Part shown: in pieces, positions 1-8,310 of the stretch | How positions within the stretch are numbered: the first letter of the stretch is position 1 | Layout of the letters: every line of letters starts with the position of its first letter | Origin: Candidatus Didemnitutus sp. | GTDB lineage: Bacteria > Verrucomicrobiota > Verrucomicrobiia > Opitutales > Opitutaceae | Direction of reading: 5' to 3' | Assembly (NCBI GenBank): GCA_019634575.1 | Contig: JAHCAY010000001.1 | Coordinates: forward strand, 2,046,001 to 2,110,000 | Length of the DNA: 64,000 nucleotides | Notes under the pieces: model-generated | Databases searched by the model: none | Told to the model about the DNA's origin: nothing | The model's input: the letters and a program-made list of their open reading frames with translations, nothing else | Position numbers and translations under genes: made by a program

Positions 1-479
1 CCGCCGCCGCCGCCCGCGAGACGACCGAGCGCATCGACGACTCCATCGCCAAGAGCCGCGACGGCGTCGCGATCACCAAAAAAGTCACCGAAGGTTTCAC
101 CGCGATCACCGGCAAAGCCCGCGAAGTCAACGAGCTCGTCGCGCAGATCACCGAGGCCGCGCAGGAGCAGGACCAGGGCATCGCCCAGGTGAACAAGGCC
201 GTCAGCGAACTCGACAAGGTCACCCAAGCCGAGGCTGCACACGCCGAGGAAGCCGCCGCGAACGCCGCCCAACTCGAAGCCAACTCCCGCGCGCTCGGAG
301 AGGCGGTCGACGCCCTCGTGAACATCGTGGAGCGCCGCGCACGTCCCCGCCTGCCTAATTGGGCCCCGGGGGCGATCACCGATGCCGAGGCCGCCCGACT
401 GCGCCGTCCGGCGTCCCAGTCGGAGCTAGCCCACGCACCGGCGTCGGCGGAATCCGTCGCAGTTCTCGCGGAACGCTGA
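1..479 (+). CDS. Methyl-accepting chemotaxis protein, C-terminal part (5' end outside window)
   Basis: This is the cytoplasmic tail of a chemoreceptor, which relays ligand binding to a CheA-CheW array. The reading frame is open from base 3 and ends with TGA at 477-479. It encodes a heptad-rich helix with the typical receptor segment VNELVAQITEAAQEQDQGI followed by QVNKAVSELDKVTQ, which belongs to the returning arm of the MCP signalling hairpin. After about residue 115 the chain becomes an Ala/Pro/Arg-rich tail with no obvious CheR pentapeptide. The hairpin tip, membrane segments and sensor domain lie upstream of the window, so ligand and topology cannot be judged. No other chemotaxis gene is present here. 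Confidence 0.82.
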   Translation, partial: AAAARETTERIDDSIAKSRDGVAITKKVTEGFTAITGKAREVNELVAQITEAAQEQDQGIAQVNKAVSELDKVTQAEAAHAEEAAANAAQLEANSRALGEAVDALVNIVERRARPRLPNWAPGAITDAEAARLRRPASQSELAHAPASAESVAVLAER

Positions 480-495
480 GTCTCCGCCGCGCCGC

Positions 496-1467
496 TCAGG
501 CGCCGCGGTAGTTCACCAGCGTGTTCTCCACGCTGCCGTCATCGTAGAAATCGAGCAGCGCGTAGGACGGGCTGAATTCCTGGTGCTTGCCCTTCCACCA
601 GCCGCCGCACACGGCGCCGTTGCAGAGATAGCGCACGCCGAGGTAGGTGACATCGTCCTCCATGTGGAGGTGGCCGCTGAGGCAGACCTTCACGTTCGGG
701 TGCTGGTGAAACAGATCCTTGATGCGCCGCGCGTCGATGTGCATCCACGCGCCGGGCACCACCCAATCCGCGCCGCTTTCGCGCGGCCCATCGAAATACG
801 CCGCCGCACTGAAAATCGGGATGTGCGAGAGCACGCAGATCGGCGTGGCGACGGGAGTCGCGGCGAGATCGCGCGCCAGCCAGGCAAATTGCGCCTCATC
901 GAGGCGTGCGATGTAGTGGTGGTCGGTCGGATAATCCGGCTCCATGCTGTCGAGCACCACGAAATGCCAGCCGGCTTGATCGAACGAGTAATAGCGGTCC
1001 TTCAGTCCCATTCGCTCCAGCGCGAGCGTCTTGCCATACGCCGGATCGCGCTCGGCCGCCGCGCGATCCTGGTGCGCCCAGCCGTAGATGTCGTGGTTGC
1101 CCAGACACAGCTTGGCGGACGTCTTCACCTCGGCCGAAAACACGCGGTCCCACGCATCCCATTGCGCGAGCACTTCGTCCTTCGGCGTGTAGAGCGCGTC
1201 GCCGATGCAATCGCCCCCGAAGAGCAGCAACTCCGGCCGGTCCGTCTGCGCTTGGGCGTGGCGGATCGCCTCCGCCATCCCCGCGGCCGGATGCTGTAGA
1301 TCCGGCTGATCAGGCCGGACATGGATGTCGGTCAAGTGCGCCGCGCGGAGCACGCGTTGGCGCTGGGAATTCGGCGGTGTCGCCAGCGCCGTGGCGGGGG
1401 AAAGAAGGCCGGTCGTGGCCCCGAGGGCGAGCGCCCCGCTGCGTTGGAGGAAATCGCGGCGATTCAT
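496..1467 (-). CDS. Tat-exported metallophosphoesterase (calcineurin-like)
   Basis: Predicted binuclear-metal phosphoesterase of 323 residues. I start it at the ATG at 1467 because the protein then opens with MNRRDFLQRSGALALGAT, a twin-arginine signal; the longer reading frame up to 1557 adds only an Arg-rich stretch. The family's metal-binding blocks appear in order: LTDIHV (Asp47, His49), FGGD (Asp86), GNHD (123-126), then SHIPIF and SGHLH towards the C-terminus. This is the complete calcineurin-like set, so the enzyme should be active after folding in the cytoplasm and export by Tat. The substrate is unknown. It faces away from hemN, and the two genes are divergent with about 120 bases between start codons. 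Confidence 0.88.
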   Translation of the reverse strand: MNRRDFLQRSGALALGATTGLLSPATALATPPNSQRQRVLRAAHLTDIHVRPDQPDLQHPAAGMAEAIRHAQAQTDRPELLLFGGDCIGDALYTPKDEVLAQWDAWDRVFSAEVKTSAKLCLGNHDIYGWAHQDRAAAERDPAYGKTLALERMGLKDRYYSFDQAGWHFVVLDSMEPDYPTDHHYIARLDEAQFAWLARDLAATPVATPICVLSHIPIFSAAAYFDGPRESGADWVVPGAWMHIDARRIKDLFHQHPNVKVCLSGHLHMEDDVTYLGVRYLCNGAVCGGWWKGKHQEFSPSYALLDFYDDGSVENTLVNYRGA

Positions 1468-1588
1468 CGAAAAGACACGCAAGCGCCTCCTCACACCGGT
1501 CGCAATCCCCAAGCCCGACCGACCCCGACCAAAAAACGACAACGGATGCGCAGCCACTCGCCGGGCGCTGGTCTACCCTTTCCCCACT

Positions 1589-2989
1589 ATGGTGTCTCCA
1601 CGCTACACCGTCCCCGCCTCCATCGAACCCGCGCTTGAGCTGGTCCGGAAATACAACATTCCCGGCCCGCGCTACACGTCGTATCCGACCGCGCCGCAAT
1701 TCTCGGACCAGATCGACCGCTACGCTCTGCTCCAGGAGATCCGCCGCGACAACGCCGACGCCAGCACGCCGCTCTCGCTCTATTTCCACCTGCCGTTCTG
1801 CGAGTCGCTTTGCTGGTATTGCGGCTGCAACACGGTCATCACGATGCGCCGCGCCTCGGCCACGGAATACGTCGATCTCCTGATCAAGGAGGTCGAGATG
1901 ACCGCGCCGCTGCTCGACCTCAGCCGCCCCGTCACGCAGCTGCACTTCGGCGGCGGCACGCCGACCTTCCTCCCGCCGGCCGACATCGACCGCCTCGCCG
2001 CGACGATCCACAAGTATTTCAAATTCTCCGCCGACGCCGAGATCTCCGTCGAGATCGACCCGCGCCGCCTGACCAAGGAGCACGTCGACGCCTTCCGCCG
2101 CCTCGGCTGCAACCGTGCCTCGCTCGGCGTGCAGGACACGAATCCGCAGGTCCAGGTCGCCATCCACCGCTGGCAGCCGCTCGCGATGACGAAGCAGGCG
2201 ATCGACTGGCTCCGCGAGGCCGGCTACCAATCCGTCAGCGTCGACCTGATCTACGGCCTGCCGCTGCAAACGCCCGAGTCGTTCAGCAAAACCGTCGACG
2301 AGGTCATCGGCCTCAATCCCGACCGCCTCGCCGTCTTCAGCTACGCCCATGTGCCGTGGGTGAAGCCGGCGCAAAAAATCTTCGACCAGCGCCAGCAGCT
2401 CCCGTCCACCGAGGAGAAGCTGACGATGCTCATGACCGCGTCGCACAAGCTCGTCGCCGCCGGCTACGCCACCATCGGCATGGATCACTTCGCGCGTCCG
2501 CAGGACGAGCTCGCGATCGCCTTCGCCGAGGGCACGCTGCACCGCAATTTCCAAGGCTACACGACGCGCGCCGGCGCCTCGCTCTACGGCTTCGGCATGT
2601 CCTCGATTTCGCAGACCGACGGCTCGTTCCGGCAAAACTACAAGGAACTCCCCGACTACGAGACCGCGATCAAGGAAGGCCGCCTGCCCATCGAGCGCGG
2701 CTACCTCCTCTCCGAGGACGACAAGCGTCGGCGCACCATCATCTCCGACATCATGTGCGCGCGCGGCCTCGATTTTGCCGCACTGTCGAAAAAGCTCGGC
2801 CTCGACTTCGAGCAAACCTACGCCGCCGAACTGGCCACGCTCGGCGATCTCGAGGCGGACGGCTTGATCGAGCGCGCGCCCGGCCGCGTGACCATCACGC
2901 AACTCGGCCAGCTCTTCCTCCGCATCTTCGGCATGCGCTTCGACGCGCACCTCGAGAAGAAGCGCACCGGTTTCTCGAAAGTCGTCTGA
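1589..2989 (+). CDS. hemN: Oxygen-independent coproporphyrinogen III oxidase
   Basis: Radical-SAM enzyme that decarboxylates coproporphyrinogen III to protoporphyrinogen IX in haem synthesis without oxygen. The 466-residue product is close to the usual HemN length. The N-terminus has the HemN-type GPRYTSYPTAPQF segment. The radical-SAM cluster motif is YFHLPFCESLCWYCGC, with Cys71, Cys75 and Cys78 binding the cluster and Cys80 following, as in true HemN rather than HemW. FGGGTPTFL and the C-terminal HemN domain follow. I use the ATG at 1589; the open frame extends upstream over the phosphoesterase leader but has no family similarity there. The stop is 4 bases before queD, so the two are probably cotranscribed. 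Confidence 0.95.
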   Translation: MVSPRYTVPASIEPALELVRKYNIPGPRYTSYPTAPQFSDQIDRYALLQEIRRDNADASTPLSLYFHLPFCESLCWYCGCNTVITMRRASATEYVDLLIKEVEMTAPLLDLSRPVTQLHFGGGTPTFLPPADIDRLAATIHKYFKFSADAEISVEIDPRRLTKEHVDAFRRLGCNRASLGVQDTNPQVQVAIHRWQPLAMTKQAIDWLREAGYQSVSVDLIYGLPLQTPESFSKTVDEVIGLNPDRLAVFSYAHVPWVKPAQKIFDQRQQLPSTEEKLTMLMTASHKLVAAGYATIGMDHFARPQDELAIAFAEGTLHRNFQGYTTRAGASLYGFGMSSISQTDGSFRQNYKELPDYETAIKEGRLPIERGYLLSEDDKRRRTIISDIMCARGLDFAALSKKLGLDFEQTYAAELATLGDLEADGLIERAPGRVTITQLGQLFLRIFGMRFDAHLEKKRTGFSKVV

Positions 2990-2993
2990 CCGG

Positions 2994-3443
2994 ATGCCTT
3001 ACCGCATCGCCAAAATTTTCGAAATCGAGAGCGGCCACCTGCTCTCGAAACACCCCGAAAAGTGCCGCTTCCCGCACGGGCACAGCCGCAAGATCGAGGT
3101 CGTGCTCGTCGCCGACACTCTCGACGCGAACGACATGGTCTGCGACTTCAAGGCGGTGAAGCTGATCCTCGGCGAGTTTCTCGGCCGCTGGGATCACGCG
3201 CTCGCGATCAACACCTCGGACCCACAGTTCGCCTATTTCCAGAAAGCCTACGGCGAGCGGATCGTTCCCTTCACCGACCGCGACCCGACCACCGAAGTGA
3301 TGGCGAAGGCCATCTTCGACGAGCTTGCCCGCCGCCTCCCCGAGCCGACCGCGAGCGGCCACTACGCCATCGGCCCGAACGTCCGCGTGGAACGTATCCG
3401 CGTCACCGAGACCAGTTCGAGCTGGGCCGAATACTCGGCCTGA
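2994..3443 (+). CDS. queD: 6-pyruvoyl-tetrahydropterin synthase / 6-carboxy-tetrahydropterin synthase family (QueD-like)
   Basis: Small pterin enzyme of 149 residues. Its likely role is to convert dihydroneopterin triphosphate to 6-carboxy-tetrahydropterin in queuosine precursor synthesis. Visible active-site features are zinc ligands His15 (ESGHLLS) and His28/His30 (FPHGHS), the nucleophilic Cys24, the Asp67-His68 pair in RWDHALAIN, and a C-terminal TETSSSWAEY segment supplying the substrate-binding Glu. This is the normal T-fold layout and length. It follows hemN by 4 bases. A queF fragment at the other end of the window supports queuosine synthesis in this organism. A role in other pterin chemistry cannot be excluded from sequence alone. 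Confidence 0.87.
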   Translation: MPYRIAKIFEIESGHLLSKHPEKCRFPHGHSRKIEVVLVADTLDANDMVCDFKAVKLILGEFLGRWDHALAINTSDPQFAYFQKAYGERIVPFTDRDPTTEVMAKAIFDELARRLPEPTASGHYAIGPNVRVERIRVTETSSSWAEYSA

Positions 3444-3446
3444 TTT

Positions 3447-3611
3447 TCACGGACGCCGCGCCGTGCCGCGAAAGAGCGAGAAGAGAAACAGCACGAGAAA
3501 GATCACGAAGCAGACCTTGGCGATCGCGGCCGCGGTGCCGGCGACGACTCCGAAACCCAGCGCGCCCGCGACGATGGCAATGATCAGGAAGAGGACGGTG
3601 TAGCTGAGCAT
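3447..3611 (-). CDS. DUF1328 small membrane protein (YtjA-like)
   Basis: A 54-residue, almost entirely hydrophobic protein starting [20 protein letters not shown] and ending in a short basic FRGTARRP tail. It should form two membrane helices separated by a Gly-rich turn. This matches the DUF1328/YtjA family, found widely in bacteria and of unknown function; some members respond to stress. Its stop codon is only 3 bases from the convergent queD stop. The same frame is open far upstream, but the extra N-terminus is Arg/Gly-rich shadow sequence. No strong Shine-Dalgarno is visible before the ATG. Confidence 0.85.
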   Translation of the reverse strand: MLSYTVLFLIIAIVAGALGFGVVAGTAAAIAKVCFVIFLVLFLFSLFRGTARRP

Positions 3612-3839
3612 GTGTGGGACGAGTTGAGGTGGACCTTGGAGCGAATCGCTCGGGAAAGAGGCTCTGACCGGCGAACCCGGTGAAGGTGGCCGCTCTCGCC
3701 ACCGCGACCGGTCGGGAAAATCCCGGTCCGGCGGACCCGGCGAACAGCCCGCGCCACCCCGGAACCGTTCGGGGCCGCCGCCCGACCGGTCGGCGCGTCC
3801 GCCATTGTGCTCGCCCGCTAAATCCGCCATCTCTCCCGC

Positions 3840-4373
3840 GTGCCCCTCGCCCCCTCCGACGCCGCCATTCATGCGATCGAGCGACCGCATCGCAACCTGC
3901 TCACGTATTACTTCCTGTCGTCGCTCGTGTTTCCGCCCGCACTCTTGTTCCTCGGGCCCTACTTGTATTTCCGCTACCACACGATGCGCTACAAGTTCAC
4001 CGCGGACGGCATCTCGATGAGCTGGGGCATCCTGTTCCGCCGCGAAATCATCGTCCAATACGCGCGCATCCAGGACATCCATCTGCGCTCCAATCTCGTC
4101 GAGCGCTGGCTCGGCCTCGCGCGCATCCTCGTGCAAACCGCGAGCGGCAGTTCCGGCGCGGAGATGACCATCGAAGGCCTGCGCGAGTTCGAGGCCGTGC
4201 GCGACTTTCTCTATCACCAGATGCGCGGCGTGAAGGAACCGGCAACGAAGCCCGCCGCCGCGCCTCCGACCGCCACCGCCGCCCAGGACGCCGAGCTCGC
4301 CGCCGCGCTGCGCGAAGTCGCCGCCGAGCTCCGCGCCACCCGCGCCGCGCTCGAAACGCAACGCCGCCACTGA
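3840..4373 (+). CDS. Bacterial PH-domain (bPH2) membrane protein, YdbS-like
   Basis: A 177-residue protein with GTG start. Two hydrophobic stretches near residues 20-45 ([20 protein letters not shown]) should form membrane helices. They are followed by a bPH2 (DUF304) domain with the marker region [23 protein letters not shown], then [20 protein letters not shown] and ILVQTASG. The C-terminus is an Ala/Pro-rich linker and a short amphipathic helix. Paired bPH2 proteins are thought to act together at the membrane (the YdbS/YdbT arrangement), but the function is not established. The next gene begins 10 bases downstream and carries a second bPH2 domain. Confidence 0.8.
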   Translation: MPLAPSDAAIHAIERPHRNLLTYYFLSSLVFPPALLFLGPYLYFRYHTMRYKFTADGISMSWGILFRREIIVQYARIQDIHLRSNLVERWLGLARILVQTASGSSGAEMTIEGLREFEAVRDFLYHQMRGVKEPATKPAAAPPTATAAQDAELAAALREVAAELRATRAALETQRRH

Positions 4374-4383
4374 GGATGCTCCG

Positions 4384-5301
4384 ATGCTCGCCGCCGTTCG
4401 CTCCCGCCTCCTGCGCATCCTCCGCGTCCCGCACGACCCCGAGCCGCCCCTCGGCGCGCCCGGCTCGACGAAAATCTTCCGCGCCGCGAAGAATTTCTAT
4501 TACGTCCGCCTCGCCCGCTGGCTCCTGACCCAAATCGGCGCGGTGATCGGCATCGCGTTCTCGATCGGCTTCATCGCCAACTTCCGCGACGACTTCGAAG
4601 CCGCGCAAGCCGCCCGCGAACAACGCGCGCACCTCGCCGCCGTGCCACCGTCCGCCACCGCTTCCACGCCCGAGGCACCGGCTCCTTCCGTCGCACCCAA
4701 GGGCGCCAAGGCAAAGCGCGATCGCGGCCTCCCGCGACAGGTGTTTTTCGCCCGCACCCCGTATTGGGTTCTCACCTTGGTGGAAATCGCCGAGCTCGCG
4801 GGTATCGCCGTCTTCCTGCTCCAACTGCCGATCACGTTCGCCGCCGTGCGTCTCGATTGGGAACTGCGCTGGTATATCGTCACCGATCGCAGTCTGCGCA
4901 TCCGCGCCGGCATCTGGTCGCTCCAGGAATCGACCATGAGCTTCGCCAATCTCCAGCAGGTCGAGGTCTCGCAAGGTCCCGTGCAACGCCTCCTCGGCAT
5001 CGCCGACGTCCGCGTCCAATCCGCCGGCGGCGGCCGCGTCTCGGAGCACGGCAAGGACGCCGGCGAGTCGCTGCACGCCGGCGTGTTTCACGGCGTAGAC
5101 AACGCACAGGAGATCCGCGACCTCGTCCTCGATCGGCTCCGGCTCTTCCGCCAAGCCGGCCTCGGCGACCCGGACGATGCGCACGCGTCCGTCGCTCCGG
5201 CCGCGCCGGTGGCGGAAGCGAGCACGGTCGCCGGCGATACGCTCGCCGCCGCCCGCGAGTTGCTGGCCGAAGCCCGGGCCCTGCGCGCCACGGTGAGCTG
5301 A
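4384..5301 (+). CDS. Bacterial PH-domain (bPH2) membrane protein, YdbT-like partner
   Basis: A 305-residue protein with membrane segments near residues 42-65 ([20 protein letters not shown]) and 135-160 ([20 protein letters not shown]), separated by an Ala/Pro-rich loop of about 55 residues. A bPH2 domain follows: [56 protein letters not shown]. Marker regions for strand, QQ motif and RLLGIADV are all present. It is only 10 bases downstream of another bPH2 gene, so the two probably form one complex. No catalytic residue is visible. The C-terminal tail (about 60 residues) is Ala-rich and probably disordered. Confidence 0.8.
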   Translation: MLAAVRSRLLRILRVPHDPEPPLGAPGSTKIFRAAKNFYYVRLARWLLTQIGAVIGIAFSIGFIANFRDDFEAAQAAREQRAHLAAVPPSATASTPEAPAPSVAPKGAKAKRDRGLPRQVFFARTPYWVLTLVEIAELAGIAVFLLQLPITFAAVRLDWELRWYIVTDRSLRIRAGIWSLQESTMSFANLQQVEVSQGPVQRLLGIADVRVQSAGGGRVSEHGKDAGESLHAGVFHGVDNAQEIRDLVLDRLRLFRQAGLGDPDDAHASVAPAAPVAEASTVAGDTLAAARELLAEARALRATVS

Positions 5302-5341
5302 GATTCGCAGCCGCGTTCGCGCACCGCGGAACCGCACCGCG

Positions 5342-6097
5342 CTACAGTCGCGCCGTCCGTGCGCCGCGTTGCACCGCCCGCTCGCACAGAGCGCGGAACC
5401 GCCGCGCATGCAGCTCGCCATCGAGCACGTCGTAATGTTGCGGCACGATCCAGCGCGGGTTCAGCGCGAGCGTTTTGTAGACGCTGCCCGCAAGCAAATC
5501 CGGTCGCGCGTTCAGGAACGGCGGCGGAAAGTGAACGTTGAAGAAGTAACTCGCGAACAGGTCGCCGCTGAACAGCAGGTCGTGCCGCGCGCTATAGAAC
5601 CCGCAATGCCCCTCGGTGTGGCCCGGCAGATGCACCACGCGCAGTCCGCCCCAAAATGGCAGCTCGTCGCCGTCGGCGATGAAGCGATCGATGCGCGCCG
5701 GACGATAGTTGAGCACATTGTAGCCCACGCGCTCCAACCGCCCGCACCAACGCGCCGCACCTTGAAACGGATAGGTGCCGTCGAGATGCGCCTGCTCGGC
5801 CGAATGCGCGTAGAGCGGCGCGCCCGTGAGGCGCTTGGCCCACTCGGCATTCGCCCCGTGGTCGAGATGCCCGTGCGTGAGCAGGATGGCCTTGATGGAT
5901 TCCGGCGTGAGCCCGAGGCGGCGGAGCATCCAGCGGATCTGCGTGCGCTCGCCGATCAGACCGGTGTCGATCAGCACCGCCTCACCCTGCGCATCGACGA
6001 GGAGATGGCACACGCCCATGAGTCCGCGGATCGTGAACACGCCGGGCGGCACATGGCGCGCGAACCAGGGCTTCGTCGGGCGCGACGCTGCGCTCAC
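5342..6097 (-). CDS. MBL-fold metallo-hydrolase
   Basis: A 251-residue metallo-beta-lactamase-fold hydrolase. The zinc-binding motif is LLTHGHLDHG (HxHxDH), followed by LPGHTEGHCGFY (third His), LFSGDLF (bridging Asp) and PQHYD (last His). This is the full set for a binuclear site. The N-terminus (GLMGVCHLLVDAQGEAVLID) is typical of glyoxalase II-like hydrolases, but no substrate-specific feature is visible. The start codon overlaps the stop of the upstream LysM lipoprotein by 4 bases (ATGA), suggesting translational coupling. A role in degrading a cell-envelope thioester or lactone would be a guess. Confidence 0.86.
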   Translation of the reverse strand: MSAASRPTKPWFARHVPPGVFTIRGLMGVCHLLVDAQGEAVLIDTGLIGERTQIRWMLRRLGLTPESIKAILLTHGHLDHGANAEWAKRLTGAPLYAHSAEQAHLDGTYPFQGAARWCGRLERVGYNVLNYRPARIDRFIADGDELPFWGGLRVVHLPGHTEGHCGFYSARHDLLFSGDLFASYFFNVHFPPPFLNARPDLLAGSVYKTLALNPRWIVPQHYDVLDGELHARRFRALCERAVQRGARTARL

Positions 6098-7020
6098 TGC
6101 GGAATCATGATCTGCGCGCCGACCTTGAGGTCGCCCTCGTTGCGCATCGTGGCGCGGTTCGCCTGGTAGATGTCGCGCCAGCGCGAGCGATTGCCGTAGT
6201 AGCGCTGCGAGAGACTCGAAAGCGTGTCGCCGGGACGCACCGTGTGGGTGCGTGCGCCGCGCGCGGGCTGCGGGGTTTGCGCGGCGGGCGTTTGCTTTGG
6301 CGCGGTGGCCGCGGAGGAGCGGGCCGTGGGCGGGGGCGAAACCGGCTCGGGTCGCGTCGCAGCCGGACGCGTGCGCACGGTCGGCATGGTGTCGAGGTTG
6401 ACCGAAAAATTGTTCGCGCTGCCGCCGGTGCCGGCGGGGGCGCGGTTCGCCGGCGTCGGTGCCGGGCGTTCCACCGGCGACTCGGCCGGCGCCGTGCCCA
6501 CTGTCGTTTCGCGACCGGCCTGGAGGTCGGCGACCTGTTGTTTCAGGATGTCGTTCTCGAGTTTCAGTTTGTCCAGCGCCGCGATGAGATCGACGCGCTG
6601 CACCTGCGTGTCGAGCGGCTGAGCGGGCAGCGTGCGCGCGAAATCCCGGATCGCCGCGTCGATGCGCTGCTTCACCAGGGGAGCCTGCGCACTGTTGGGG
6701 CGGAGCGAGAGATATTTCCGGAAGTGGTAGATCGCGGCGATCGGATCGCGGATGTGCTGCGCGTAGACGAGGCCCGCTTCGAGGTGGGATTCCGGCGCGT
6801 CGTCGCCGCGTTTCTCGATGACTCGCAGGTAAGCCGACAGCGCTTCCTGCTGCCGGCCGGAGCGCTTCATCTGCTCGGCTTGGCGATAATACGGCTCGTC
6901 GGCCTCCGTCGCGTAGGACTGCCGGCTATCGCCACCGCATCCGGCCAAGCCCAACGCCAAAACGGCCGCCGCGACGAGCGGCAGCACATGGCGACGGAGC
7001 AGGACAGGGACGCGCGACAC
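6094..7020 (-). CDS. LysM-domain lipoprotein with TPR-like N-terminal region
   Basis: Predicted peptidoglycan-binding lipoprotein of 308 residues. I take the GTG at 7020 as start: it gives a short basic leader and the signal peptide ending LALGLAGC, with the lipid-modified Cys. A longer frame to ATG 7095 exists, but it would overlap the divergent kdsD start. After the signal, residues 40-130 look like TPR-type helices (YRQAEQMKRSGRQQEALSAY), followed by a short coiled coil (LDKLKLENDILKQQVADLQ). A Pro/Ala/Thr-rich linker then leads to a C-terminal LysM domain (HTVRPGDTLSSLSQRYYGNR to KVGAQIMIPQ). It is translationally coupled to the MBL hydrolase downstream. Confidence 0.82.
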   Translation of the reverse strand: MSRVPVLLRRHVLPLVAAAVLALGLAGCGGDSRQSYATEADEPYYRQAEQMKRSGRQQEALSAYLRVIEKRGDDAPESHLEAGLVYAQHIRDPIAAIYHFRKYLSLRPNSAQAPLVKQRIDAAIRDFARTLPAQPLDTQVQRVDLIAALDKLKLENDILKQQVADLQAGRETTVGTAPAESPVERPAPTPANRAPAGTGGSANNFSVNLDTMPTVRTRPAATRPEPVSPPPTARSSAATAPKQTPAAQTPQPARGARTHTVRPGDTLSSLSQRYYGNRSRWRDIYQANRATMRNEGDLKVGAQIMIPQ

Positions 7021-7088
7021 GGGAAAGGAATTGAACGAGCGGAAGCGGTCCGTAGGTTTGCGCCCGGTCTCCCCCACTACAAGTCCAG

Positions 7089-8081
7089 ATGCCACTCGAC
7101 GCCCCCACGATCCTCGCCAAGGCCCGCCAATGTCTCGCCATCGAACGCGAAGCGCTCGAGGCCACCGCGGAAATCCTCAACGGCGACTTCGTCGACGTCG
7201 TGCGCGCCGTCGAAACGACGATCGCCGCCGGCCGAAAGTTGATCTTCACCGGCATCGGCAAATCCGCGCACATCGCGCAGAAACTCACCGGCACCTTCAA
7301 CAGCACCGGAGTGCCGTCGGCGTTTCTCGATCCGACCAACGCCCTGCACGGCGACCTCGGCCTGTGCGCGGCGGGTGATCTGGCGTTTCTCCTCAGCAAC
7401 AGCGGTTCGACGCACGAGATGCTGCGCCTGCTGCCGCTGTTCGAGCGGTTCGGTTTGAAAACGGTCGCGCTCACCGGCGCGCCCGAGAGCGAACTGGCGC
7501 GTGGCGCCGACCTGAAGCTCATCTACCGCGCCCCGCGCGAAGCCTGTCCGCTGGCGCTCGCGCCGACCGCCAGCACGACCGCCGCGCTCGGTCTCGGCGA
7601 CGCGCTCGCCATGGTGTTGTTGGAGACGCGCGGTGTGACGCGCGAGGACTTCGCGAAGTATCATCCCTCGGGCACGCTCGGCATGACACTGCTGCTGCGC
7701 GTGAAGGACATCATGCGCACCGGCGAGGGTTGCCCGCTTCTGCCGGAGGCGAAAACCACCGTGCAGGAAGCGATCCTCGCGATGACCGGCGCCAAAGCCG
7801 GCGCGGTCGCGCTCACGACGGCAGACGGCAAACTGGCCGGCATCTTCACCGACGGCGACTTCCGTCGCACCGCGCTGAATGGCGGCGCGGATTTTCTGCG
7901 CGCTCCCGTCGCGCAATTCATGACGCGCGGTGGCAAGACGATCGGCGCCGACGCGCTGGCGGTCGAGGCGTTGAAGCTCTTCCAGCAGTTCAAGATTTCG
8001 GATCTGTTCGCGCTGGATGCGGATGGTCGGCCCGTTGGCTACATCGACGTGCAGGACCTGCCGAAGCTGAAGATTTTGTGA
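7089..8081 (+). CDS. kdsD: Arabinose-5-phosphate isomerase (KpsF/GutQ/KdsD family)
   Basis: Interconverts ribulose-5-phosphate and arabinose-5-phosphate, the first step towards the lipopolysaccharide sugar Kdo. The 330-residue chain has the normal architecture. An N-terminal SIS sugar-isomerase domain carries FTGIGKSAHIAQKLTGTFNS, ALHGDLGL and LSNSGSTHEML. It is followed by ALAPTASTTAALGLGDALA with the active-site region, then two CBS domains (VKDIMRTGEGCPLL, GIFTDGDFRRT; VAQFMTRGGKTI, GYIDVQDLPKLKIL). It agrees with a Gram-negative-type envelope. It stands alone, divergent from the LysM lipoprotein and followed by a long inverted repeat. Confidence 0.93.
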   Translation: MPLDAPTILAKARQCLAIEREALEATAEILNGDFVDVVRAVETTIAAGRKLIFTGIGKSAHIAQKLTGTFNSTGVPSAFLDPTNALHGDLGLCAAGDLAFLLSNSGSTHEMLRLLPLFERFGLKTVALTGAPESELARGADLKLIYRAPREACPLALAPTASTTAALGLGDALAMVLLETRGVTREDFAKYHPSGTLGMTLLLRVKDIMRTGEGCPLLPEAKTTVQEAILAMTGAKAGAVALTTADGKLAGIFTDGDFRRTALNGGADFLRAPVAQFMTRGGKTIGADALAVEALKLFQQFKISDLFALDADGRPVGYIDVQDLPKLKIL

Positions 8082-8091
8082 GACGTAGAAA

Positions 8092-8181
8092 CGTCGTGGA
8101 GGGCGCGGCTACTGCCGCGCCGTTGAGCTGCGCAGCCGCTGTGACTTCCGCGGCGCGGCCGTAGCCGCGCCCTCCACGACG
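8092..8181. repeat. Long inverted repeat (30-bp arms, REP-like)
   Basis: Arms at 8092-8121 and 8152-8181 are inverted copies of each other with a single mismatch, separated by 30 bases. Each arm reads CGTCGTGGAGGGCGCGGCTA at its outer end. The centre (CAGCCGC and neighbours) can also pair weakly. It lies 11 bases after kdsD and 130 bases before the fumarase gene. It could stop transcription, but there is no T-run, so a dispersed palindromic repeat is more likely. Confidence 0.8.
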
Positions 8182-8310
8182 CCGATCGACCGTCGCGCTG
8201 GACTGTCGGCGCTAAAGTTTCTCTGTCGCTCCGCGCGTTGCCGGTAATAGCTACGCGGTTTCACGCGGCGACGGCTTGTGCTCGAACGGGCGGCGCGTAG
8301 CTTCGCCGGC

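Noticed and set aside
1325..1588. N-terminal extension of hemN
   Set aside because: No similarity to HemN and it overlaps the Tat signal of the divergent phosphoesterase gene.
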